The position numbers were made by a program, and so were the translations under genes. From Hymenobacter sp. IS2118 (GTDB lineage: Bacteria; Bacteroidota; Bacteroidia; Cytophagales; Hymenobacteraceae): DNA of 64,000 nucleotides. The notes beneath the pieces were generated by a model that was given only the letters and a program-made list of their open reading frames with translations, had not been told where the DNA came from and searched no databases. The stretch covers positions 1-64,000 of the forward strand of contig NZ_JNLX01000066.1 of the NCBI RefSeq assembly GCF_000715495.1, given 5' to 3'. Of this stretch, positions 7,967 to 16,276 are shown piece by piece (positions within the stretch are counted from its first letter, which is position 1; each line of letters starts with the position of its first letter).

Positions 7967-8284
7967 CTAGTCGGTATAAGCTCTGTTGAATACGCCTTCG
8001 TGCGACATTACTTTAGCTTGGAGCGCGTACCAATCGTAAGAGCCTGTCGCATCCTGCACGAATAAGTCAATATCGTTGCCGTAAGGCTTTTCGACCGGCC
8101 AAGATGTTTTGTACACTTCCACTTTGAATGGGGCCACCTCGTGGGAAAACCTTACTAAATCAAGTACGAAGAGGTCCGTCATCCCTAATTCAGAGAAACT
8201 CAACTCGTAATCAAATACTTCAGAGAGGTGATGGAAGGCGCGCTGGGAAAAATAGCTGGTGTAATCGCAGATGCTCATTGACAT
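7967..8284 (-). pseudogene. 3'-truncated nuclease-like gene (PD-(D/E)XK-like motif)
   Basis: The frame encodes 105 residues from the ATG at 8284. YGNDIDLFVQDATGSYDWY followed by ALQAK resembles a D...QxK nuclease-like motif of the type seen in DUF6615-like proteins, which are about twice as long. The frame stops just after the motif, next to a transposase remnant, so the 3' half appears lost. The Tn3-type unit is inserted 10 bp upstream of the start. Before insertion the gene lay directly downstream of the nuclease-like gene at 12358-13608, on the same strand. Confidence 0.5.
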
Positions 8285-8289
8285 TGGCC

Positions 8290-8294
8290 TGTTA
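8290..8294 (+). repeat. 5-bp target-site duplication, left copy
   Basis: TGTTA immediately precedes the left 38-bp inverted repeat and is repeated at 12312-12316. Confidence 0.88.
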
Positions 8295-8332
8295 GGGGTC
8301 CTCTCAGAAAACGGAAAATATAGCACGCTAAG
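8295..8332 (+). repeat. 38-bp Tn3-type terminal inverted repeat, left
   Basis: It begins GGGGTCCTCTCAGAAAACGG and ends GCACGCTAAG. It matches the reverse complement of 12274-12311 at 35 of 38 positions. Similarity continues several bases inward. Confidence 0.92.
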
Positions 8333-8421
8333 GAATCCGGCCGGACTATTGGCGTGGTTAAATGGGTGGTCCTTCTGTTACTTGGTTACAGAAGGGCCGG
8401 AACTAGCTGGCTAACGTCCGT

Positions 8422-8429
8422 TACCTTTG
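8422..8429 (+). promoter_or_regulatory. putative -7 promoter element
   Basis: TACCTTTG fits TAnnTTTG and lies 19 bp before the ATG at 8448; no TTG is at the expected upstream distance. An inverted repeat CCTTCTGT/ACAGAAGG (8371-8378 and 8388-8395) just upstream could be an operator. Confidence 0.45.
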
Positions 8430-8447
8430 GGGGACTATCCCGCTGCT

Positions 8448-8780
8448 ATGCTGCCGTTGCGCCTGCTATTTCGTTCGTTCGCCTTCCTGCTCGGGCTGCT
8501 CTACCTGGGCGGCGTGTGCGAGCTGGACGCGGCCGAGTGCCGGCAGAACTACGCTCAGGAAACCCATGAGCACGTCGTGGCCCGTACCAGCGTGGACGTA
8601 TCGGCCCCGGCCGCGCAACCCGACGAGGTACCGGATGCCCTGCCGGCGCGGTGGGTGGCGCCCACCTCCCGCCCGGCGTTTCGGCCCTTCGCCGGCTCGC
8701 CGGCCTCCTGGCCCTGGGTGGCCAACCCGCCGCCCCCGGTGCGCCGGCTCTACCTGCGCTACGCCGTGCTGCAAGTCTGA
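8448..8780 (+). CDS. small exported protein of unknown function
   Basis: This 110-residue protein has a hydrophobic signal segment (LLFRSFAFLLGLLYLGGVC) followed by CELDAAECRQ. The rest is a Pro-rich low-complexity body ending in a PPPPVRRLYLRY tail. The layout recalls the small Cys-containing exported proteins that precede metal transport genes elsewhere in this window, but no family is recognised. It lies 98 bp before the TonB receptor, probably in one transcript. Confidence 0.6.
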   Translation: MLPLRLLFRSFAFLLGLLYLGGVCELDAAECRQNYAQETHEHVVARTSVDVSAPAAQPDEVPDALPARWVAPTSRPAFRPFAGSPASWPWVANPPPPVRRLYLRYAVLQV

Positions 8781-8878
8781 TTTTCGGGTCTACACTCCGC
8801 CTTGGCGGCTCTTTTGTGAGGGCCGCCTGTCCGTGTTTGCCCGTTTTTCAGCCTTACCGGCGCGCTGCGCTCCCCTCC

Positions 8879-11059
8879 ATGAAAGTTTTGTTTTTACTAC
8901 TGGCACTGCTAATCAGTGCCGGCGCGGCCGTGGCCCAAAGCCCGCTGCGGGTGCTCGTGCGCGACGAGCGCACCAAAACCGCTTTGCCCGGCGTGACCGT
9001 GGCCATTCCTTCCCTGAGCCTCGGCGCGGCAACCGATGCCGACGGCCGGGCCACGCTGCCCGACGTGCCAGCGGGTACTTATCAGGTGCAGTTTTCCAGC
9101 ATCGGCTACGCGGCCCGCACCCTGCCCTTCACCCTGCCCCAAGCCGGCGACGCGCCCGCCCTGGTCGAGCTGGAGCCAAGCAGCTTGGAATTGCAGGGCG
9201 TGGTGGTCGAGGCCACCCGCACCGGCTCGCGCATCGAGGACGTGCCGGTACGCATCGAGGTGCTGGGGCCGGAAGAGCTGGCCGAAAAAGGCAGTATGAA
9301 GCCGGCCAACATCGCCATGCTGCTTACGGAGGCCTCGGGCATTCAGCCCCAATTCACCTCCGCCAATTCCGGCAGCGTGGCCTTCCGCATTCAGGGCCTG
9401 GACGGGCGCTACACGCAGCTGCTGCGCGACGGCTTCCCCCTCTACGGCGGCTTTTCGCAGGGCCTGAGCCTGGTGCAGATTCCGCCCCTGGACCTGCGGC
9501 AAGTGGAAATCATCAAGGGCGCGTCCTCGGCCCTCTACGGCGGGGATGCCATCGCGGGCCTGGTGAACCTGGTGAGCAAAACGCCCACCGAAACGCCCGA
9601 GCTGAACGTGTTGCTCAACCAAACCCACAAAGGGGGCCGCGACCTGACCGCCTTCTACACCGGCCGCACCGGCAAGCTGGGCCTCACGCTGCTGGCCACC
9701 CAAAACACGCAGCAGGCCCGCGACGTGAGCGGCGACCACTTTACCGACCTGCCGCAGGTGCAGGCCACGACGGTCAATCCGCGCCTGTTCTACTACGTCT
9801 CCGACTCCACCACCCTGTACGCCGGGCTGAACGCCACCGTGGAAACCCGCGCCGGGGGCTACCTGCCAGCCCTGGACAACCCGGCCACGGCCGGCTACAC
9901 CGAACGCAACCGCTCGGACCGCTACAGCACGCAGCTCCGGTTGGATACCCACTTGGGCGGGAAGCGGGTGCTGACCGTGAAAAACAGCGTCAGCAGCTTC
10001 ACCCGCCGCCTTGAGGCAGGCCGCAGCTACTTTGCCGGCCGGCAGCTCTCGACCTACTCCGAAGCCGCGCTGCTGGTGCCCCTCGGCGCGCACCGGGCCG
10101 TGTTCGGCGGCAACGTACTGACGGACGACTTCCGCGAAACGGCAGCCGTGGCCGCTTCGGGTGCCCGCGACTACCAGTACCAGACCTACGGGCTGTTCGC
10201 GCAGGACGATTGGCGGGTACTGGAAAACCTGACCTTGCAAGCGGGCCTGCGCACGGATTATCAGCGCCCGTATGGCCTGTTCGTGCTCCCCCGCTTCTCG
10301 GCCCTCTACAAAGTCGGCGAGCACGTCAGCCTGCGGGCCGGGGGCGGCTTCGGCTACAAAGCGCCCACCATCTTCAGCAGCACCACCGAACAGCAAGCCT
10401 ATGTGAACGTGTTGCCCCTCGACGGGACCAAGCTGCAAGCCGAAGCCTCGCGGGGGCTGAACGCCGACGTGACCGTGCGCGGCCGGGTGGATGAGTTGAA
10501 TATTTCGCTCAACCAGGCCGTTTTCTACACCCGCCTGGACCACACGTTGATACCCGACCCCGCGCAGCTCGCGCTCGGCGTGACCGATTTCCGCAACGCG
10601 GCCGCGCCCATCACGGCGCGGGGCTTTGAAACCAACCTGCGCCTGGGCGTGGAAGGGCTGCAATTCTTCACGGCCTATACCTTCACCGACACCAAACAGA
10701 CCTACGACCTCGGCCAGCCGGCCGAATTGCCGTTTGTCTCGCGGCACCGCCTGGTACTGACCACCGTGTACGAGGCCGAAAAGAGCTTCCGCCTGGGCCT
10801 GGAAGGCACTTACAACGGCCCGCAGTACCTGGGCGACGGGGCCCGGCAGGGGCGCGGGTTCTGGCTGCTGGGGGTGCTGGGCGAAAAAATCTTTGCCCCG
10901 CACTTTTCGGTGGTGCTCAACGTGGAAAACTTCCTCGACGTGCGCCAAACCCGGTTTGAACCGGTGGTTCTCGGCACCCCGGCCGCACCCGCGTTCCGAC
11001 CGCTGTACGCCCCGCTCGACGGCATCGTGGGCAACGTGGCGCTGAAAATCACGCTCTGA
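8879..11059 (+). CDS. TonB-dependent outer-membrane receptor
   Basis: This 726-residue receptor has a signal peptide ending in AAVAQ (about 20), a CarboxypepD_reg-like domain (about 24-105, with AATDADGRATLPDVPAGTY) and a plug domain (about 115-225). The plug shows IRIEVLGPEEL, FRIQGLDGRYTQLLRDGFPL and VEIIKGASSALYGGDAIAG. A 22-strand-type barrel ends in a C-terminal aromatic-rich strand. Family members import chelated metals, vitamin B12 or glycans. Its 1-bp overlap (TGATG) with an MFS gene suggests uptake and onward transport of one compound, perhaps a metallophore. Substrate is not determinable from sequence. Confidence 0.9.
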   Translation: MKVLFLLLALLISAGAAVAQSPLRVLVRDERTKTALPGVTVAIPSLSLGAATDADGRATLPDVPAGTYQVQFSSIGYAARTLPFTLPQAGDAPALVELEPSSLELQGVVVEATRTGSRIEDVPVRIEVLGPEELAEKGSMKPANIAMLLTEASGIQPQFTSANSGSVAFRIQGLDGRYTQLLRDGFPLYGGFSQGLSLVQIPPLDLRQVEIIKGASSALYGGDAIAGLVNLVSKTPTETPELNVLLNQTHKGGRDLTAFYTGRTGKLGLTLLATQNTQQARDVSGDHFTDLPQVQATTVNPRLFYYVSDSTTLYAGLNATVETRAGGYLPALDNPATAGYTERNRSDRYSTQLRLDTHLGGKRVLTVKNSVSSFTRRLEAGRSYFAGRQLSTYSEAALLVPLGAHRAVFGGNVLTDDFRETAAVAASGARDYQYQTYGLFAQDDWRVLENLTLQAGLRTDYQRPYGLFVLPRFSALYKVGEHVSLRAGGGFGYKAPTIFSSTTEQQAYVNVLPLDGTKLQAEASRGLNADVTVRGRVDELNISLNQAVFYTRLDHTLIPDPAQLALGVTDFRNAAAPITARGFETNLRLGVEGLQFFTAYTFTDTKQTYDLGQPAELPFVSRHRLVLTTVYEAEKSFRLGLEGTYNGPQYLGDGARQGRGFWLLGVLGEKIFAPHFSVVLNVENFLDVRQTRFEPVVLGTPAAPAFRPLYAPLDGIVGNVALKITL

Positions 11060-12258
11060 TGGGGCGGTTTTCCTACCTCACCCGCGCCGTGTGGCTGCTC
11101 TCGCTTATCAGCCTCTTTACCGACCTGGCCAGCGAGATGCTGTACCCCATCATGCCGCTCTACCTGCAAAGCATCGGCTTTTCGGTGGTGTTCATTGGGC
11201 TGCTCGAAGGCGTGGCCGAAGCCGTGGCCGGCCTGAGTAAAGGCTATTTTGGGCAGTGGAGCGACCGACTGGGGCAGCGGGTGCCCTTCGTGCGGTGGGG
11301 CTACGGCCTGAGTGCGCTTAGCAAGCCAATGCTGGCGGTACTGGCTACCCCGGTGTGGGTGCTGCTGGCCCGCACCGTGGACCGGCTGGGCAAAGGCCTA
11401 CGCACCGGGGCGCGGGACGCGCTGCTTTCGGACGAGACAACGCCGGCCAACAAAGGAAAGATGTTCGGCTTTCACCGCTCGGTGGACACGCTCGGGGCCG
11501 TGCTCGGCCCCACGGCCGCGCTGCTCTGGCTGGCGGCCCGTCCCGGCCAGTTCCGGCCCTTGTTCCTGTGGGCCTTCGTGCCGGGGGTGCTGGCCGTGGC
11601 CATTACCCTGCTGCTGCGGGAGCGGCCCGCCATGCCCTCGCCCCGGCCGGTGCGCCCGTTTTGGGCCTCCTTCGGCTACTGGCGCGTGGCTCCGCCCGCC
11701 TACCGGCGCGTGGTGGGGGCGCTGCTGGTCTTTGCCCTGTTCAACAGCTCCGATGCGTTCCTGCTGCTGCTGGCGCGGCAGCGGGGCGTATCCGATACGG
11801 GCGTTATCGGGCTCTACATTCTCTATAACGCGGTGTACGTGCTCAGCGCCTGGCCCCTGGGGCACCTGGCCGACCGGCTGGGGCCGCGCCGGCTGCTGGT
11901 GGGCGGGCTGCTGGCGTTCGCGGCCGTGTACGGCGGCGTGGCCCTGGCGCATTCCGGGTGGGCGTTTGCGGCCCTGTTCGCGCTCTACGGCCTGTACGCG
12001 GCCAGCACGGAAGGCGTGGCCAAAGCCTGGGTAAGCAACTTGTGTGCGAAGTCGGATGCCGGCGCGGCCCTGGGCACCTTCGGCGGGCTGGGGAGCCTGG
12101 CGGCGTTGGTGGCCAGCGTGAGCGCGGGTGCGCTGTGGCAAATGGCCGGGCCGGGCTGGGCATTCGCCCTGGCGGCCGGGGCCGCGCTGAGCGTGGCGGC
12201 ATACTTGGCGCTGGCCCGCCTGCCAGAACGGTCGTCTCGCAACGTGGTGACCAGATAA
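11059..12258 (+). CDS. MFS transporter
   Basis: This 399-residue, about 12-helix protein has MFS motif A (YFGQWSDRLGQR after helix 2) and a second copy in the C-terminal half (HLADRLGPRR). The LARTVDRLGKGLRTGARDAL segment is characteristic of a bacterial MFS subgroup that includes metal and drug exporters. It is translationally coupled to the TonB receptor by TGATG and ends 15 bp before the right transposon end. A shared role with the receptor is inferred. Confidence 0.88.
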   Translation: MGRFSYLTRAVWLLSLISLFTDLASEMLYPIMPLYLQSIGFSVVFIGLLEGVAEAVAGLSKGYFGQWSDRLGQRVPFVRWGYGLSALSKPMLAVLATPVWVLLARTVDRLGKGLRTGARDALLSDETTPANKGKMFGFHRSVDTLGAVLGPTAALLWLAARPGQFRPLFLWAFVPGVLAVAITLLLRERPAMPSPRPVRPFWASFGYWRVAPPAYRRVVGALLVFALFNSSDAFLLLLARQRGVSDTGVIGLYILYNAVYVLSAWPLGHLADRLGPRRLLVGGLLAFAAVYGGVALAHSGWAFAALFALYGLYAASTEGVAKAWVSNLCAKSDAGAALGTFGGLGSLAALVASVSAGALWQMAGPGWAFALAAGAALSVAAYLALARLPERSSRNVVTR

Positions 12259-12273
12259 CAGGAGGCCAGATTC

Positions 12274-12311
12274 CTTAACGTGCTATATCTTCCGTGTTCT
12301 GAGAGGACCCC
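12274..12311 (-). repeat. 38-bp Tn3-type terminal inverted repeat, right
   Basis: This is the inverted partner of 8295-8332 with three mismatches. It is followed directly by TGTTA. Confidence 0.92.
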
Positions 12312-12316
12312 TGTTA
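12312..12316 (+). repeat. 5-bp target-site duplication, right copy
   Basis: TGTTA is identical to 8290-8294. Confidence 0.88.
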
Positions 12317-12357
12317 CGCAAGAATCTCCACAGTATATCGGTTATCATAAACCAGCC

Positions 12358-13608
12358 TTAGGAAACCGAACGGGCAATCTTGCGCATAGCCGCCGGCGAA
12401 TCCCCAAACTTGCACAGGGCCTCGCAGTGCTGGCGCAGCTCCGAAAACAGGATGTAATGAATGGTCGCCCCGGCGGCCCGAATGGCCGGCCGCGACAGCT
12501 GCGCCTGTACCTCCTTTTCGCGGGCATCGGGCACCACCAGGTACAGCGCCGTCTCGTGCTCCGGCATGGAGAAAGCCAAATCCGTCAGGCGCAGAATGCC
12601 GCTGTAGATGCTGGTGCTTTTCTCCACTTCAAAGGCGGCCACCACCCGGCTGGTGCCGGGCGCGAACCACACGATGTCAATCAGGCGGATGGTGCTGGCC
12701 ACCTCGGCGGGCACGGGCAGCTCGGGGTGCTGGTCGAGGCAGAGAAAGGAGAGCTTCTGGCCCTGACAGAGGCGGTTGCGGTCGTTGATGGCCGTGGTTA
12801 CGTCGCAGCCCAGCGCCTTGCCCACGCGCAGCAGGTGGTACTGCATCTCGGTGTGCTGGTTTTCTTCCTGCGCTTCGCTCTGCACCTCTTTGTGGCGCTT
12901 TTGGGCCTGCTGCTGGTACTTGTCGCGGTCCTCGTTGGTGGCAAACTGCTGGTCGCCAGCAATCAACTTTTTCACCCCTACGTCGAAGAGCAGGCCGCTC
13001 AACGCCCCGTAGTCTAGGCTCAGGTGCTGGCGGTGTTCCTGGTTTAGGTCACGCAGCCGGGCGCGCATGCGCAGGTACTCGGACCAGGAACCGAGCTTTA
13101 TTTTCTCCCCAAACAGCGCGTTGAAGCCGTTGACGATGGCCGTGTTGCATGGCGGCATCAGCGTGGGGTGCAGGAAGTAGAGGATGCTGGCCACGGCCGG
13201 CCCCAGGCCCTTGATTTTGCGGCGGTCCAGGATGTCAATCTCGCGTAGCAGCTGCTGCTCGGTCGTAGCCGCCAGGCAGCTTTCCAGAAATTGACCGAAG
13301 GCGCGCTTGTTGTCCTCGTGCTCGTAGATATCCGGGATACGCAGCTTGGGCTTCCAGTAGAAGGGGTGGGCCGCGCCCTGAAACACCTGCTTCTGCTCGC
13401 TGATGACGCTGAGCACAAATTCGAGTGAGGTGCCCTTGAAATCATTGCCGAAGCTGCCCGCCTTGATGTCTTTAACCACCTGCTGCACCCCGCGTCGGAT
13501 GGAGCGAAAGGCCTTCAGCCGGTCCTCGTTGTTAATGAACCAGGTGTTGTAAACGGACTCGGAGTCGGCTTTGTAGGACTGGATGAGGGGTAGAAGCGCG
13601 GCAGACAT
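12358..13608 (-). CDS. restriction-endonuclease-like protein (HhH plus PD-(D/E)XK)
   Basis: This 416-residue protein has a helical N-terminal half with a helix-hairpin-helix-like segment (KGLGPAVASILYFLHP, about 160). After a charged coiled-coil-like linker rich in Q/E/K (about 235-260), the C-terminal domain reads RLIDIVWF then VVAAFEVEKSTSIYSGILRL. That has the IDxxW...FEVExS pattern of PD-(D/E)XK nucleases. I start at the ATG at 13608. The family resembles uncharacterised restriction nucleases; no methyltransferase is next to it. Before the Tn3-type insertion it preceded the truncated nuclease-like gene at 7967-8284 on the same strand. Confidence 0.68.
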   Translation of the reverse strand: MSAALLPLIQSYKADSESVYNTWFINNEDRLKAFRSIRRGVQQVVKDIKAGSFGNDFKGTSLEFVLSVISEQKQVFQGAAHPFYWKPKLRIPDIYEHEDNKRAFGQFLESCLAATTEQQLLREIDILDRRKIKGLGPAVASILYFLHPTLMPPCNTAIVNGFNALFGEKIKLGSWSEYLRMRARLRDLNQEHRQHLSLDYGALSGLLFDVGVKKLIAGDQQFATNEDRDKYQQQAQKRHKEVQSEAQEENQHTEMQYHLLRVGKALGCDVTTAINDRNRLCQGQKLSFLCLDQHPELPVPAEVASTIRLIDIVWFAPGTSRVVAAFEVEKSTSIYSGILRLTDLAFSMPEHETALYLVVPDAREKEVQAQLSRPAIRAAGATIHYILFSELRQHCEALCKFGDSPAAMRKIARSVS

Positions 13609-13707
13609 AAAAAGGCGTAGGACCAATAAAGCAGCTAAGTTGCACAGAACGCGCGCCCCAATCACTATGCCGCCGGCGGGGGTTGATGCCTTGCCCGCCC
13701 GGGCCGG

Positions 13708-14715
13708 CTACATCCGGTGGCCCGGCATCGGCATGCCGGGCATTTCGCCCATGGCTTCCCCCGGCCGCATGGACAAGTCGCCGTATCGGGCGGCCAGGTA
13801 ACACCCCGCGGCCAGCATGAGCAGCGTGAGGAGGGTAACGGTGGCCTTACGCAGCCCCGACACGTGGACTCCCCCGCTCATGTCCATGCCCGCCATCGGC
13901 ATGGCCGCCACAGCGTGACTCGCGGACGCAGATACCTGGATAGCAGCCGGCGCTGGGGACGGCATGCCCGCCATGCTGTGCCCGGCGTGCGCCGATGCGC
14001 TGCCCTCTTCCTGCGGGGCCCCGCCTTTGCCCAGGGCCCGCTCGGTGCCCATGCCGTGCTTGAGCTTGTTCTTCACCAGCCAGTAGTTCACGGGGTAGGC
14101 CACGGCCACGCCCACCAGCGTGGCGGCCGACATGGAGGCCCAGAACCAGGGCGAGGTCGCCTCCATGGCGCGCATGTCCCGCGTCATCAGAATCACCATA
14201 ACAGGCAGCATGCCGGCCATCATGGCGTTCATCGACATCCACTCCGGCAGAAATGAGTCGCGCACAGCCTGGCCGTAGCTCGTGCCCATCATGTCCTTCA
14301 TAAACAGGGCCTGAAAAATGAATAGCCCGAACGCAAAGCCGGCGGCGTACTCAATCCAGATGTCCACGCCCATGCTCAGGCCTAAGTAGGCCGTGATAAC
14401 CGCCGCTACGATGATGCCCGTCGCGTCGCCGGCCGCACAGTGAATGGTGGAGCCCACCGCCTGCTTCCACAGCGGGGCGATGAAGGCTTCGTGAGTCCCC
14501 GGGGAGGGCTCCCGGCAGGAAAACCAGTAGATGAGCAGGCCCACCGGGCCGGTGTAAAGCGTAACCAGCACCCAGCCCCACTTCATCACCTTCATTTCCG
14601 GGGTGCGGGTAAACAGGTCCCAGGCCACGTAGGCCACCGAAAGCGCGGTGAGGGCAAACCAGAGCCACAGCACGAAATCGGGCAGCAGCGGGGCAGGAGC
14701 AGGCATGTCATTCAT
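13708..14715 (-). CDS. DUF4396 membrane protein
   Basis: This 335-residue protein has about eight membrane helices. Conserved-looking segments are GPVGLLIYWFSCREP, STIHCAAGDATGIIVAA and PEWMSMNAMMAGMLPVM. A His/Met-rich cytosolic or periplasmic loop (HAGHSMAGMPSP...MPMAGMDMSG) and a Met/Pro tail (GEMPGMPMPGHRM) could bind copper or silver. DUF4396 proteins are frequently found in copper-resistance clusters. It is the last gene of the minus-strand metal block. Confidence 0.82.
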   Translation of the reverse strand: MNDMPAPAPLLPDFVLWLWFALTALSVAYVAWDLFTRTPEMKVMKWGWVLVTLYTGPVGLLIYWFSCREPSPGTHEAFIAPLWKQAVGSTIHCAAGDATGIIVAAVITAYLGLSMGVDIWIEYAAGFAFGLFIFQALFMKDMMGTSYGQAVRDSFLPEWMSMNAMMAGMLPVMVILMTRDMRAMEATSPWFWASMSAATLVGVAVAYPVNYWLVKNKLKHGMGTERALGKGGAPQEEGSASAHAGHSMAGMPSPAPAAIQVSASASHAVAAMPMAGMDMSGGVHVSGLRKATVTLLTLLMLAAGCYLAARYGDLSMRPGEAMGEMPGMPMPGHRM

Positions 14716-14767
14716 AGCAGGGCAGTATGGAGAAAAAAAGAGCAGGCCAGGGGTAAGGAAGTTTTTC

Positions 14768-15076
14768 TCAGACAGCCGGCAGGCGCAGCTTGGCTTCCAT
14801 TGCGGCCGTCACCGAATCGGCATACACCCCGTAGGCGTTGACTAATACCCCGCGCAGGTCGAGCCCCGTAGCGGTGATGGCATAGAGAATGGACTGGTCG
14901 GCTGGGTCGGTATCGCCCTCAAACCGGAAAAGGGAATCGACCTGGAACCCCTCCGGCGGCAGCTTCAGGTCATAGGCCGCGCAGTACAGGCAGTCAGGAC
15001 GCAGATTAAAATCTGCGGTGTAGCCTTGGCCACGCAGGGCTTGCAGGGCCTCGGTTAGGGTGTCGTAGGATTCCAT
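14768..15076 (-). CDS. small conserved protein (often mislabelled PRPP synthetase)
   Basis: This 102-residue soluble protein belongs to a Bacteroidota family whose databases carry the name phosphoribosylpyrophosphate synthetase. It has none of that enzyme's motifs and is a third of its length. Recognisable family features are the start YDTLTEALQALRGQGYTADF, two Cys (CLYCAAYDL) and VLVNAYGVYAD. Function is unknown. It often sits beside metal-homeostasis genes, as here. Confidence 0.75.
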   Translation of the reverse strand: MESYDTLTEALQALRGQGYTADFNLRPDCLYCAAYDLKLPPEGFQVDSLFRFEGDTDPADQSILYAITATGLDLRGVLVNAYGVYADSVTAAMEAKLRLPAV

Positions 15077-15121
15077 AAGCGGTAAGCAAGCGGGTGAATT
15101 GGAATGAACAGTTGCATTTCC

Positions 15122-15445
15122 TTAATAACGAACCCCGGGCAGCACCACGCCCAGTTGCAGGCACTCGGCGTAGTCCAGAACCATGTGCAGCAGGAAGCCC
15201 ACGGCCCACACCCGCGTCACGGCCGGAAACAGCAGGAAAGCGTAGATGCCCATGGCCCAGTAGGTGTGCAGCGGGTGGAAGTTGATGCTGCAGCGGGTGG
15301 CATCAAACATGGGCGTGGCCCACAAGTGGTCGAGGTCGAGCAGCAGCGCCGCCGCCAGGATGAGCCAGGCCCGGCGCCAATGCGGCCGGTAAAAAAGCAG
15401 GGCCACCACGCCGGGCACCAGCAGGTGGAGAAAAGCATGCACCAT
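15122..15445 (-). CDS. DUF6122 small membrane protein
   Basis: This 107-residue protein with about four membrane helices carries LLLDLDHLWATPMFDATRCS followed by INFHPLHTYWAMGIY. The Asp, Cys and His residues recur in the second family member at 50206-50985. DUF6122 has no established function. The terminator-like hairpin at 15471-15502 separates it from the upstream DUF305 gene. Confidence 0.8.
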   Translation of the reverse strand: MVHAFLHLLVPGVVALLFYRPHWRRAWLILAAALLLDLDHLWATPMFDATRCSINFHPLHTYWAMGIYAFLLFPAVTRVWAVGFLLHMVLDYAECLQLGVVLPGVRY

Positions 15446-15470
15446 AGGCAGGAGACGAGGGGAGTTAAAA

Positions 15471-15502
15471 TCAAAAGAGCGGCCCCAGGGGAGCCGCTCT
15501 TG
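15471..15502 (-). terminator. rho-independent terminator, leftward
   Basis: AAGAGCGGC (15475-15483) pairs with GCCGCTCTT (15493-15501) and is followed on the minus strand by a T-rich tract. It lies just downstream of the DUF305 gene. Confidence 0.75.
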
Positions 15503-15523
15503 TAATCGTAAGCGCAGAGTGGC

Positions 15524-16153
15524 CTAATATTTTTTATTGGCCAGCAGGAAATCCTGCAGCATCTTGATTTCCATTTTTTGGTCGGCAATAATTTGCTCAG
15601 CCAAGGCCTTGGTCGTGTTCTCCCGCCCGTATTTGAGCAAGGCATCGGAGTTTTCCACGGCCGCCTGGTGGTGGTCAATCATGAGCTGGGCAAAGTCAAA
15701 GTCCGGGTCGCCGGTCAGCGGGCGCAAGTCCACGGCCTTCATCATCTGCATCATGTTCATCATTTGCAGTGCGTTGAACGCCGGCACCGCCGGCGCATGA
15801 GCCGGGTGGGAAGTCAGGAAGGCATTGAACTGGGCGATTTCGGCCTGCTGCTTGGTGATAATGGACTGGGCCATGGCTTTCATCTCGGCACTTTTGCCGC
15901 TTTTCAGCTCCTCCTGGCTGTTTTTGATGGCTATCTGGTGGTGCATAATCATCATGGAGGAGTAGTCGTTGTCGGGGTCGCCGGTTTTGGGCATGGCCTC
16001 CATCATGGCCATGCCTTCGTGCATGTTGCGCATGTACACGCTCTCGTCGTGGGCGATGAGTTTGATGCCATCCGCTTCGTCTTTGTTACACGAAGTCAGG
16101 GCACCGAACGCGAGAAGGGAGGCGAGCAGGGGAAGGCGAAGGGAACGTAGCAT
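15524..16153 (-). CDS. DUF305 lipoprotein
   Basis: This 209-residue protein has a lipoprotein signal with FGALTSC lipobox (Cys about 22). Two DUF305/ferritin-like repeats follow, each with the signature M-x2-HHQ-A (MIMHHQIAIKNS about 69; LMIDHHQAAVENS about 158). DUF305 proteins are Met/His-rich periplasmic helical bundles linked to copper resistance. This is the first of three copies in the window (others at 21864 and 51109). The 15-bp repeat at 16252-16266 lies about 100 bp upstream. Confidence 0.88.
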   Translation of the reverse strand: MLRSLRLPLLASLLAFGALTSCNKDEADGIKLIAHDESVYMRNMHEGMAMMEAMPKTGDPDNDYSSMMIMHHQIAIKNSQEELKSGKSAEMKAMAQSIITKQQAEIAQFNAFLTSHPAHAPAVPAFNALQMMNMMQMMKAVDLRPLTGDPDFDFAQLMIDHHQAAVENSDALLKYGRENTTKALAEQIIADQKMEIKMLQDFLLANKKY

Positions 16154-16251
16154 ACTTCGGGGATGAGGTTAGTGAGGGAAGCAACAAAAAGTGTTACCCT
16201 GACTAAACGGCAGAAATACTCCCCGGTTTGTTCACGATTCGGCCTGAAACG

Positions 16252-16266
16252 TTGTAAGATTTCCAG
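16252..16266 (-). repeat. 15-bp intergenic repeat, copy 1 (candidate operator)
   Basis: TTGTAAGATTTCCAG is repeated exactly at 19825-19839. This copy lies about 100 bp upstream of the DUF305 gene. The 10-mer GTTGTAAGAT also occurs at 39868-39877, directly at the start of the Cys-rich protein gene. Confidence 0.45.
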
Positions 16267-16276
16267 CCTGGGACCT

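Larger units (their letters stand above)
8295..12311. mobile_element. Tn3-type non-autonomous unit carrying TonB receptor and MFS genes
   Basis: The unit is bounded by 38-bp inverted repeats that start GGGG and end TAAG, the hallmark of Tn3-family ends, and by a TGTTA duplication on both sides. All three internal genes read rightward: a small exported protein, a TonB-dependent receptor and an MFS transporter. No transposase, resolvase or res site is visible, so movement would need a Tn3-family transposase in trans, as in mobile insertion cassettes. The intact ends and duplication suggest recent insertion. Confidence 0.88.

Noticed and set aside
8909-10948. 679-codon open frame antisense to the TonB receptor
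   Set aside because: It is the shadow of a high-GC gene: composition is Gly/Ala/Arg/His-rich with no domain, and the plus strand is a clear receptor.
14768-15076. Naming the small protein as phosphoribosylpyrophosphate synthetase
   Set aside because: The name circulates in databases, but the 102-residue protein has no PRPP-binding loop or catalytic motifs of that enzyme.
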